Part shown: piece by piece, positions 1 through 5,673 of the stretch | How positions within the stretch are numbered: position 1 is the stretch's first letter | How the letters are laid out: every line of letters begins with the position of its first letter | NCBI GenBank assembly: GCA_023246565.1 | Contig: JAHFIE010000054.1 | Coordinates: 1-6,229, forward strand | DNA from: Candidatus Magasanikiibacteriota bacterium | GTDB lineage: Bacteria; Patescibacteriota; Patescibacteriia; Magasanikbacterales; UBA922 | Direction: 5' to 3' | Length of the DNA stretch: 6,229 nt | Program-made: the position numbers and the translations under genes | Notes under the pieces: generated by a model | The model's input: the letters and a program-made list of their open reading frames with translations, nothing else | What the model was told of the DNA's origin: nothing | Database searches by the model: none

Positions 1-351
1 CGCGTAGAGCAAATGTTCAGTACCAATGTAGCTGTAACCACGGTCAAAGGCAGTGAGTAATGCTTTTTCAATAACTGAACTGGTGGTGGCACTCAAATCA
101 GGAAGTAAAGGACGACTTTCTTCAGTTGTACTTGATTCGTACGAAGCAATGCGATCTTTGATTTGATCAATTGGTAGTTTGGCTTTTTTAAGAATTTCTG
201 CTGCCACTGAGCCAGGCTCTTCGCTCAATGCGATAAAAAGATGGAGTGGTTCAACGTTGGGTGCGTTTACACTATGAGCCAAAGAAATTGCTCGGGCAAT
301 AGTATTTTTAAGATGGGTAGAAAAATTATCAAGGAGTTTTTGAGGTGTCAT
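1..351 (-). CDS. clpC: ATP-dependent Clp protease ATP-binding subunit (ClpC-type), N-terminal fragment
   Basis: Only the first 117 residues are present; the gene continues past the left edge. The translation starts MTPQKLLDNFSTHLKNTIAR and carries two copies of the Clp N-terminal repeat. The first is around residues 16-60 (ARAISLAH, then VEPLHLFIAL). The second is around residues 90-117 and ends in the typical IGTEHLLYA. This domain of Hsp100/Clp AAA+ unfoldases binds substrates or adaptors; the ATPase modules, which would feed ClpP in the cytoplasm, lie outside the window. ClpC is preferred over ClpB or ClpA because of the repeat wording, but without the AAA+ and middle domains this is not certain. 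The ATG at 349-351 is the only start that fits the family N-terminus. The bases before it are pyrimidine-rich (TTCTTTCTCT) with no Shine-Dalgarno. It is divergent from the downstream mutase gene. Confidence 0.85.
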   Translation of the reverse strand, partial: MTPQKLLDNFSTHLKNTIARAISLAHSVNAPNVEPLHLFIALSEEPGSVAAEILKKAKLPIDQIKDRIASYESSTTEESRPLLPDLSATTSSVIEKALLTAFDRGYSYIGTEHLLYA

Positions 352-368
352 AGAGAAAGAATATCACT

Positions 369-397
369 TTGACTTTTATCAGGTGAGCTTATAGAAT
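369..397 (+). promoter_or_regulatory. Predicted sigma70-type promoter of the phosphohexomutase gene
   Basis: TTGACT (369-374, 5 of 6 to consensus) is followed by exactly 17 bases and then TAGAAT (392-397, 5 of 6). The transcript would start near 404, giving a leader of about 28 bases before the ATG at 432. This is the best-looking promoter in the window. It lies in the 80-bp divergent spacer, in the place expected for the gene. No experimental support. Confidence 0.6.
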
Positions 398-421
398 AAC
401 TATACCGTAAACATCAGTAAA
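393..421 (-). promoter_or_regulatory. Possible promoter of clpC, overlapping the opposite promoter
   Basis: On the minus strand TTTACT (416-421) is followed by 17 bases and then TATTCT (393-398). Each box matches 4 of 6 consensus bases, so the prediction is weak. The -10 box lies almost exactly on top of the plus-strand -10 box at 392-397. Transcription would start near 386, leaving a leader of about 35 bases. No CIRCE-like or CtsR-like direct repeat is visible. Confidence 0.3.
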
Positions 422-431
422 TTTCCAGCCT

Positions 432-1808
432 ATGGTGTTTCCCACCCATATCTTTAAAGCTTATGACATTCGAGGCTTGGTTGACACAGAATTATCTCCT
501 GAATTAGCCTACGCGATTGCTGGTGCTTTTGGCTCTTTTTTGCGTACAAAAAAATTGATTGAACCCGGTCAAAAAGTGGTTGTTGGCTATGATATGCGTC
601 CCACAAGTCTGCCATTTAGTCGTGAAGTAACTCGAGGACTCACAGAACAGGGGATTGATGTTGTAGAAATTGGATTGGTTTCTACGCCATTATTTAATTT
701 TACGTGCGCACATTACCCAGAGCATGCCGGTGGAATCATGATTACCGCGAGTCATAATCCAGCAGAATACAATGGGTTTAAATTAACGCTGGGTAATGGA
801 CTACCGATTGGTAAAAATACAGGAATGGATGAAATTCGAGATCTGGCACAGGCTGGACATTTTACGGTGGTAGAAAATAATGGCGTCGTGACTCAGAAAG
901 ACCCTTATCCAGATTATCTCGCGACCCTACGATCATTGGTAGATTTTTCTACGATTAAACCTCTTAAAATTGTTGTTGATGCAGGAAACGGTATGGCAAA
1001 AGTAAGTTTACCCCGAATTTTACAGGAGTTACCTGTGGAGGTTGAGTATTTATATTTAGAACCTGATGGTAATTTTCCTCATCATGAAGCTAACCCGCTG
1101 AAGATCGAAACATTGCATGATTTGCAACGTACCGTACAAGAAAAAAAATCTGATTTTGGTTTTGCTCTTGATGGAGACGCAGATAGAATTGGTTTGGTTG
1201 ATGATACGGGCGCAGTGATTGATGCGTCATTTGTTGGTGCTTTAGTGGGACTTGAAGTGTTGAAAAAATATCCCGGAGCACATATGTTGTATGATCTGCG
1301 TTCCAGCAAAATCGTGCCTGAAGTTTGGGAATCACACGGAGCAACAACAGAAAAATGTATGGTTGGTCATGCATTGATAAAAAAAATTATGCATGATCAG
1401 GGGGCGCTCTTCGCGAGTGAGCTTTCACTCCATCTTTATTTTGGTGAGCTCCATAATTTAGAGTGCAGTGATTTGGCGTTATTGTATATTTTACAGGTTG
1501 TATCCCGAGAACAAAAACCATTGAGTCAAATTATTAAACCATATAAAAAATACACCCATTCAGGTGAAATTAATTTTGCTATTCATGATAAAGCAGCAGC
1601 GCTTTCTCGTATCAAGGATACATATGCGGAAGAAGCAGAAGAAACTTTGGAGATTGATGGCTTGTGGTATAATTTTTCTTGGGGTTGGGTAAGTATACGC
1701 ACGAGTAATACTGAACCGGTTATACGATTAAATTTAGAAACAGCAAACTCTGATTTGACCAAAGAAAAAGTTGCTGAATTTTCAAAAATTTTGCAGGAAT
1801 TTGTTTGA
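432..1808 (+). CDS. manB: Alpha-D-phosphohexomutase (phosphomannomutase/phosphoglucomutase)
   Basis: This cytoplasmic enzyme interconverts hexose 6-phosphates and 1-phosphates, supplying mannose-1-P or glucose-1-P for nucleotide sugars and surface glycans. The 458 residues match the usual four-domain length. The N-terminus IFKAYDIRG (7-15) is typical and fixes the ATG start. The catalytic phosphoserine loop is ITASHNP with S107. The Mg-binding loop is DGDADR (D247, D249, D251). The domain 4 phosphate-binding loop is RTSNTEPVIR (423-432). The domain 3 sugar-binding loop reads ASELSLH (328-334) where the family has GEMSGH: E330, S332 and H334 are kept but both glycines are lost. The dual Pmm/Pgm (AlgC/ManB) assignment rests on family resemblance; sugar preference cannot be read from sequence, and GlmM is less likely. 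No clear Shine-Dalgarno precedes the ATG. The gene ends on TGA and faces queF tail to tail. Confidence 0.9.
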   Translation: MVFPTHIFKAYDIRGLVDTELSPELAYAIAGAFGSFLRTKKLIEPGQKVVVGYDMRPTSLPFSREVTRGLTEQGIDVVEIGLVSTPLFNFTCAHYPEHAGGIMITASHNPAEYNGFKLTLGNGLPIGKNTGMDEIRDLAQAGHFTVVENNGVVTQKDPYPDYLATLRSLVDFSTIKPLKIVVDAGNGMAKVSLPRILQELPVEVEYLYLEPDGNFPHHEANPLKIETLHDLQRTVQEKKSDFGFALDGDADRIGLVDDTGAVIDASFVGALVGLEVLKKYPGAHMLYDLRSSKIVPEVWESHGATTEKCMVGHALIKKIMHDQGALFASELSLHLYFGELHNLECSDLALLYILQVVSREQKPLSQIIKPYKKYTHSGEINFAIHDKAAALSRIKDTYAEEAEETLEIDGLWYNFSWGWVSIRTSNTEPVIRLNLETANSDLTKEKVAEFSKILQEFV

Positions 1809-1810
1809 TG

Positions 1811-2203
1811 TTACGGGGTTTGATACGTGGCAGAAATCGCGATTCCTCCACGAATATTGAAATTAACCGTTACCGTAACTGATCGGGGCTGGATAAAGGT
1901 CATGAAATCTTTGGCAATATCTACAGCGAGATGTTCATGGAACACTCCGGTATCGCGAAAGGTTTCCAAATATAATTTAAACGACTTGGATTCCACAATC
2001 CATTTTTTTGGAACATAGTCAATTTGGATTGTGGCATAATCTGGTTGTCCCGTAACCGGACAACGACACGTAAATTCACGACAATCCAAATGAACGGTTA
2101 ATCCTCGTGGTGCGTGGTTGGGAAAGGTTTCCAGGGTGCGTGTTGCTGATGCTGAATTACCAAGTTTGGTGATTTTTTTAAGATCTTCTTTTGTGGTGGG
2201 CAT
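1811..2203 (-). CDS. queF: NADPH-dependent 7-cyano-7-deazaguanine (preQ0) reductase QueF
   Basis: QueF reduces the nitrile of preQ0 to the aminomethyl group of preQ1 using NADPH, a late step of queuosine tRNA modification in the cytoplasm. The 130 residues fit the short single-domain (B. subtilis-like) form; the C-terminus stops soon after RGGIAIS (118-124), shorter than the B. subtilis protein. Diagnostic features are FTCRCPVTGQPDYA, with the thioimide-forming cysteine C48 and the proton donor D55, the QueF signature ESKSFKLY (71-78) and FHEH (88-91), whose E90 corresponds to the substrate-binding glutamate. Its ATG lies 1 bp after the htpX stop, so translation is probably coupled and the two share a transcript. 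No Shine-Dalgarno and no preQ1 riboswitch precede it. The stop lies 2 bp from that of the convergent mutase gene. Other queuosine genes are not in the window. Confidence 0.93.
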   Translation of the reverse strand: MPTTKEDLKKITKLGNSASATRTLETFPNHAPRGLTVHLDCREFTCRCPVTGQPDYATIQIDYVPKKWIVESKSFKLYLETFRDTGVFHEHLAVDIAKDFMTFIQPRSVTVTVNFNIRGGIAISATYQTP

Positions 2204-2204
2204 A

Positions 2205-3089
2205 TTAGGCCATGGTTCTCAAGCGTTTAATTCTTTCGACAATGGGTGGATGGGTTGAAAAAATATTTGAAATACTTTTTCCTTTAAACGGATTGGAAAT
2301 AAAAAGATGAGCTGTGGCTGTTGACGCTGTTGTAAGAGGAAGATTTGATGCTTCAATTTTTTCCAGAGCTCGTGCTAGTCCTTCGGGGTAGCGTGTGAGC
2401 AGTGACCCAGAAGCATCAGCTAAAAATTCACGTTTTCGTGAAACTGCTAATTTGATGAGCTCAGCAATGATTGGCGAGATAAGTAAGAGTACAAGACCTG
2501 CGATCGCTAAAATATTACCCATATTGCCACCTTCCCGATCATTACCACGTCGACCGCCAAATATATGAGCACGGGTAAACCAATTTGCAAGCAATGAAAT
2601 CGCGCCAACAAGAACAATGACAATGGTCATGACACGAATATCATAATTTTTTACATGGGATAATTCGTGGGCAATGACCCCTTCCAGTTCTTCATTTTCT
2701 AAAGCTTGTATGATTCCGGTAGTTAGTGCAATACTGGCATGCTTTGGGTCGCGACCAGTAGCAAAAGCATTTAATGCCGGTGAATTAATGATATGGATTT
2801 TGGGTAAGGGTAGACCTGAAGTAAGGCACAGATTTTCTACCATGCGAAAAACATAGGGATTATCTTCTTTTTTGATCAGTCGTGCTCCTGATGATGCTAG
2901 AGCGATTTTGTCCCCGCCATAATAACTTACAAAGGTCATGATGACTGACACAAGACCAGCTAGGATCAATGATTCTGGACCATACCCGAGCCATTGTTGC
3001 ACAATGAAGGTAAGTCCAACAATAAAAACAACAAAAATTAGAATGAGGAACCATGTTTTGCGTTTGTTGGCATCGATTTCAGAGTACAT
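2205..3089 (-). CDS. htpX: Membrane zinc metalloprotease HtpX (peptidase M48)
   Basis: HtpX is an integral-membrane endopeptidase with a cytoplasmic active site that degrades damaged membrane proteins. With the start at 3089 the protein has 294 residues, normal for the family. The beginning MYSEIDANKRKTW is the typical start of HtpX, which is why this ATG is preferred over an in-frame ATG at 3143 that adds 18 residues with no family resemblance. Predicted membrane segments are about 12-31, 40-57, 152-170 and 193-215. The zinc site is HELSH (H141, E142, H145) with the third ligand E221 in RKREFLADASG. The segment SPALNAFATG (103-112) and the late STHPPIVERIKRL (278-290) are also characteristic. 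No Shine-Dalgarno is visible. lemA lies upstream on the same strand, a common pairing, but here a 325-bp repeat-bearing gap separates them. queF follows after 1 bp. Confidence 0.95.
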   Translation of the reverse strand: MYSEIDANKRKTWFLILIFVVFIVGLTFIVQQWLGYGPESLILAGLVSVIMTFVSYYGGDKIALASSGARLIKKEDNPYVFRMVENLCLTSGLPLPKIHIINSPALNAFATGRDPKHASIALTTGIIQALENEELEGVIAHELSHVKNYDIRVMTIVIVLVGAISLLANWFTRAHIFGGRRGNDREGGNMGNILAIAGLVLLLISPIIAELIKLAVSRKREFLADASGSLLTRYPEGLARALEKIEASNLPLTTASTATAHLFISNPFKGKSISNIFSTHPPIVERIKRLRTMA

Positions 3090-3147
3090 AGTATGTGAGT
3101 ATGTGAGAATTTCGAGTCTATATTTTACAGACATCGTAACCATTTTT

Positions 3148-3307
3148 TGTCATTCTAGCCCGGTATTGGTCGGAGAGATCTGAATAAACTCCAGTCGGGA
3201 TACTGTGTTGGATAATGTCATTCTGGCGAAAGCCAGAATCCAGTCTTTATGCAATCCAATACTCGATTCTTGCTTTTGCCAGAATGACAGTCGGAACTGG
3301 AATGACA
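3148..3307. repeat. Nested inverted-repeat element, REPIN/MITE-like
   Basis: About 160 bp of non-coding DNA bounded by TGTCATTC (3148-3155) and its complement GAATGACA (3300-3307). Two further inner copies exist: TGTCATTCTGGC (3216-3227) and GCCAGAATGACA (3278-3289). The four copies are thus oriented +,+,-,-. No open reading frame with family resemblance lies inside, and no transposase is nearby. Partial echoes of a second motif (GGTATTGG at 3161-3168, GTGTTGGAT near 3205-3213, ATCCAATAC near 3254-3262 inverted) suggest decayed tandem or inverted units. The type resembles the REP/REPIN or dRS3-like repeats spread in many bacterial genomes; that identity is inferred. Confidence 0.65.
3216..3289. 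repeat. Core inverted pair of 29-bp repeats (REPIN-like)
   Basis: The left arm 3216-3244 and the right arm 3261-3289 are reverse complements over 29 bases with three mismatches, separated by 16 bases. The outer 12 bases of the arms match perfectly. The left arm itself folds into a perfect 8-bp stem, ATTCTGGC (3220-3227) with GCCAGAAT (3232-3239), closed by a GAAA loop of the GNRA type; in the right arm this small stem is damaged by two substitutions. Two REP-like palindromes in opposite orientation is the definition of a REPIN doublet. Either strand of RNA read through here would fold strongly. Confidence 0.75.
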
Positions 3308-3354
3308 GATAACGATTTAAGATAAAACTTAAACAATGCTCATTATTTCAGTAT

Positions 3355-3382
3355 GGAATAAAACCAAATTTTGGTTTATTCC
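3355..3382. repeat. 28-nt imperfect inverted repeat after lemA (possible RNA hairpin)
   Basis: GGAATAAA (3355-3362) pairs with TTTATTCC (3375-3382). After one bulged A, CCAA pairs with TTGG around a 3-base loop. The hairpin starts about 32 bases after the lemA stop in the direction of lemA transcription, so it could protect the 3' end or attenuate read-through into htpX. It lacks a following T-tract on the minus strand and is AT-rich, so it is not called a classic intrinsic terminator. Confidence 0.4.
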
Positions 3383-3414
3383 TTGTATATTATTTCCTGT
3401 ATATTGTCTTTTGA

Positions 3415-3978
3415 TTAGAATTTTACCGTAACATTTTCTCTTTCTTTTGGATCCTCGATTTCAAAGAAGGTAAAGGCAGTGAACGTGAGCATGCTACCAA
3501 TTATGTTTGTTGGGAAAACTTGCAATTTGGTATTGAAATCACGGACTTGACCATTGTAAAAGCGGCGAGCAGCCATGATTTTATTTTCTGTGTCTGAAAG
3601 TTCATCCATAAGTTGAGCAATATTCGTGTTGGCTTTGAGGTCTGGATAAGCTTCGACCGCAATCCGTAGGCCACCCAAGAGTTGACCCAATTGACCTTCT
3701 GCTTTTGCAAGACCTAGAGTATCACCGGATCGTTGCGCGTCCATTGCTGCTGAACGAGAAGCAGTAATATTCTCCAAGAGTTCTTTTTCGTGTTTTAAAT
3801 AACCCTTTACACTCTCGAGTAAGTTGGGAATCAAATCATGTCGACGTTTGAGTTGCACGTCAATATCACTCCATGCTTCTTTTACTCGATTACGGAGGGT
3901 AATAAGACCATTGTATACAGCAATGATCCAAATAACGAAAAGACCAGCGACAATAAGTAGAATTAAGGAAAGGCTCAT
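3415..3978 (-). CDS. lemA: LemA family membrane-anchored protein
   Basis: LemA proteins have one N-terminal membrane segment followed by a long helical domain; their biochemical role is poorly defined, but they are frequently encoded beside HtpX-type proteases or TPM-domain proteins. The 187 residues match the family length. A hydrophobic segment spans about residues 3-22. Family landmarks follow in order: VKEAWSDIDVQLKRRHDLIP (32-51), NLLESVKGYLKHE (52-64), EAYPDLKAN (109-117), ENKIMAARRFYNGQVRDFN (131-149) and the end block VFPTNIIG (154-161) with FFEIED (171-176). The ATG at 3976-3978 places the membrane segment at the very N-terminus, as expected. AAGG lies only 3 bases before the start, too close to be a good ribosome site. 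It is divergent from rseP and lies upstream of htpX on the same strand. Confidence 0.95.
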   Translation of the reverse strand: MSLSLILLIVAGLFVIWIIAVYNGLITLRNRVKEAWSDIDVQLKRRHDLIPNLLESVKGYLKHEKELLENITASRSAAMDAQRSGDTLGLAKAEGQLGQLLGGLRIAVEAYPDLKANTNIAQLMDELSDTENKIMAARRFYNGQVRDFNTKLQVFPTNIIGSMLTFTAFTFFEIEDPKERENVTVKF

Positions 3979-3983
3979 ATACC

Positions 3984-4012
3984 TTGCTATTAGATAATAA
4001 ATATGAAATAAT
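3984..4012 (+). promoter_or_regulatory. Possible promoter of the rseP transcription unit
   Basis: TTGCTA (3984-3989, 4 of 6) is followed by 17 bases and AATAAT (4007-4012, 5 of 6). A start near 4019 leaves about 38 bases before the ATG at 4057. The spacer between lemA and rseP is very AT-rich, so chance matches are likely. A lemA promoter must lie in the same 3979-4056 spacer, but I see no good pair of boxes for it on the minus strand. Confidence 0.35.
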
Positions 4013-4056
4013 CTTCATAGTTATTCTAGTCGGTTAGCGGCAAAGTGTCAATTATT

Positions 4057-5226
4057 ATGCTAACATTTCTCATTTTTGTTGCAGTTCTTAGTCTGGTGGT
4101 TGTTGTCCATGAATGGGGACATTTTATTGTTGCTCGGCTTTCGGGTATGCGTGTGTTTGAATTTGGTTGGGGCTTTCCACCACGGATGTTTGGTTTTTAT
4201 CGAGATCCAAAAACAAAAAAATGGATCCGTGTTTCTCGAAATCGACTTAAATCTCTTGCTGACACTGTTGGTGGTGGGGAACGGGTCGCGGAATTTCCCG
4301 CGACTGTATATTCAATTAATTGGTTACCTCTTGGTGGTTTTGTTAAAATAAAAGGTGAAAATGGTGATGATGTGACTGAACCTGATAGTTTTGTAGCCAA
4401 ACCTTTCTACCAAAAAATGGCCACGCTTGTTGCTGGAGTAGTCATGAATTTTATTTTAGCTGGTGTACTCCTTTCAATTGGTTTTATGATTGGATTACCA
4501 ACTGATCTTAGTTCAATTGATGATTCCAAGGCGATTATTGTGGAACCAGCACGCGTCATAATTCAGCATGTAGAACCTAATTCACCGGCAAAAATGGCTG
4601 AACTTAAAGCCGGTGATGTTGTTCTTACTTTGAATGGAGAGACCATGAGTAATGCCAATCAAGTGGTCGCATTTGTTCGGAATCGACCAAACGAGAATAT
4701 TACGGTTCGTATTGATCGTTCTGGTTCATTATTTACGAAAGAACTTACTTCTGCTGAAATTAAACCAGGAGAACCAGCACGATTTGGGATTGCTTTAGCA
4801 GACGCAGGTGTGGTTCGCTATCCATGGTATGTCGCGTTTGGGAAAGGAATTGCAGCTGCTTGGTATGGTTTGTTAAACATTTTTATTTCTTTTTATATTC
4901 TCATAAAACAATTAATTCTTGGACATGGATTGGCGTTTGCCATATCAGGTCCAGTGGGAATTGCCGTTGCTGTTGGTGAAAGCGCTCGTTTGGGATTCAA
5001 TTATCTTTTGAATATTACGGCTATGCTTTCTTTGAGTTTAGCTGCGCTTAATATTTTGCCGATCCCAGCTCTTGATGGCGGCCGTGCTTTATTTGTGGCT
5101 ATTGAAGGAATTACTGGGCGTAAAGTTCCGATTCGATATGAACAAATCGCGCATACGATTGGATTTGTGGCACTTATGCTCCTTATTATTGTTGTTACTT
5201 GGCGTGATGTTACAGGATTGTTATAA
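4057..5226 (+). CDS. rseP: RIP metalloprotease RseP (site-2 protease, peptidase M50)
   Basis: This intramembrane zinc protease cleaves transmembrane segments, classically anti-sigma factors or signal-peptide remnants; its substrate here is unknown. With the ATG at 4057 it has 389 residues and starts MLTFLIFVAVLSLVVVVHEW. An in-frame GTG at 4045 would add four residues and cannot be excluded; neither start has a Shine-Dalgarno. The zinc site in the first membrane segment is HEWGH (18-22). SINWLPLGGFVKIKGE (86-101) is the conserved membrane-associated loop. A second membrane segment follows (about 121-146), then one PDZ domain (about 165-250, with VEPNSPAKMAELKAGDVV). GPVGIA (298-303) precedes the late membrane segments, and the second metal motif is NILPIPALDGG (332-342, ligand D340). 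A basic stretch (about 50-68) sits between the first membrane segment and the loop. It probably shares a transcript with the next two genes. Confidence 0.95.
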   Translation: MLTFLIFVAVLSLVVVVHEWGHFIVARLSGMRVFEFGWGFPPRMFGFYRDPKTKKWIRVSRNRLKSLADTVGGGERVAEFPATVYSINWLPLGGFVKIKGENGDDVTEPDSFVAKPFYQKMATLVAGVVMNFILAGVLLSIGFMIGLPTDLSSIDDSKAIIVEPARVIIQHVEPNSPAKMAELKAGDVVLTLNGETMSNANQVVAFVRNRPNENITVRIDRSGSLFTKELTSAEIKPGEPARFGIALADAGVVRYPWYVAFGKGIAAAWYGLLNIFISFYILIKQLILGHGLAFAISGPVGIAVAVGESARLGFNYLLNITAMLSLSLAALNILPIPALDGGRALFVAIEGITGRKVPIRYEQIAHTIGFVALMLLIIVVTWRDVTGLL

Positions 5227-5247
5227 TTCTGAATTAACATTAACAAT

Positions 5248-5664
5248 ATGACTGATTCACAAAAACAATTTACTGAATGGTTTGAAAATTTTTGGAAAGT
5301 AGCAGGGCAACAACCATTAGGTATTTCTCGAGACGAATTGTATTCATTATGCCACGATCACCTTACTACAGCTCTTGGTAAATATACGCCCGAGGATGCT
5401 TTATCTTTTGCGGTTCTTTCTGTTGAAAGAGAATTACGTACTCGTCCGGGTATTGAGTTTGATTTAATCGTTACTGATATGTGGGATGCGTTAGGTGAAG
5501 TATTGGGTGAACGTGACAGAATGTTACAAGAACTTCATAATCAATCAAAACAAAGAGTTCTTGATGTGGCAGCAGGAATCGATACGCCGTCCCGAAAACC
5601 GCGTCCAAGAAAAGGTCTTTCCGAACCAATGATTTTTGAAGATCCACGGAAAAGAAATCTTTAA
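5248..5664 (+). CDS. Hypothetical protein, 138 residues, between rseP and pheS
   Basis: I do not recognise this family. The protein starts MTDSQKQFTEWFENFWKVAG and is soluble by appearance, with no signal peptide or membrane segment. Residues 4-20 are rich in aromatic residues; 27-100 look largely helical and acidic (SRDELYSLCHDHL, YTPEDALSFAVLSVERELR, TDMWDALGEVLGERD). From about 112 the tail turns basic and proline-rich (SRKPRPRKG, then EDPRKRNL), suggesting a disordered region that could bind nucleic acid or a partner. There is one cysteine (C35). Its codon use looks like that of its neighbours and the frame is open for the whole length, so it is probably a real gene. It begins 21 bp after rseP and ends 9 bp before pheS, fitting an operon. 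No Shine-Dalgarno precedes the ATG (AACATTAACAAT). Confidence 0.75.
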   Translation: MTDSQKQFTEWFENFWKVAGQQPLGISRDELYSLCHDHLTTALGKYTPEDALSFAVLSVERELRTRPGIEFDLIVTDMWDALGEVLGERDRMLQELHNQSKQRVLDVAAGIDTPSRKPRPRKGLSEPMIFEDPRKRNL

Positions 5665-5673
5665 TAGAGAGCT

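Noticed and set aside
1082..1374. Two open frames on the minus strand inside the phosphohexomutase gene
   Set aside because: They lie wholly within a gene with intact catalytic motifs, and their translations resemble no protein family.
1806..1808. TGA read as glycine (code 25)
   Set aside because: The mutase is full length when TGA is a stop, and read-through would only translate the reverse of queF.
1827..2018. Plus-strand open frame inside queF
   Set aside because: It is the reverse of the conserved QueF core; its translation has no recognisable domain.
2204..2230. preQ1 riboswitch before queF
   Set aside because: Only 1 bp separates htpX and queF, and no pseudoknot-like C-rich and A-rich pattern is visible in the htpX end.
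2938..3183. Plus-strand open frame crossing the htpX start and part of the repeat
   Set aside because: It overlaps conserved HtpX N-terminal sequence and repeat DNA, and has no family resemblance.
3216..3289. CRISPR-like repeat pair
   Set aside because: Only two units, and they are inverted relative to each other with a 16-base gap; CRISPR repeats are direct and regularly spaced.
3355..3382. Rho-independent terminator of lemA
   Set aside because: The stem is AT-rich and no T-tract follows it on the minus strand, so it is listed only as an inverted repeat.
3384..3405. Direct repeat of TGTATATT (3384-3391 and 3398-3405)
   Set aside because: Short, very AT-rich and plausible by chance in this spacer.
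4045..4056. GTG at 4045 as the rseP start
   Set aside because: Possible, but the ATG at 4057 gives the usual family N-terminus and neither has a ribosome site; the ATG is preferred.
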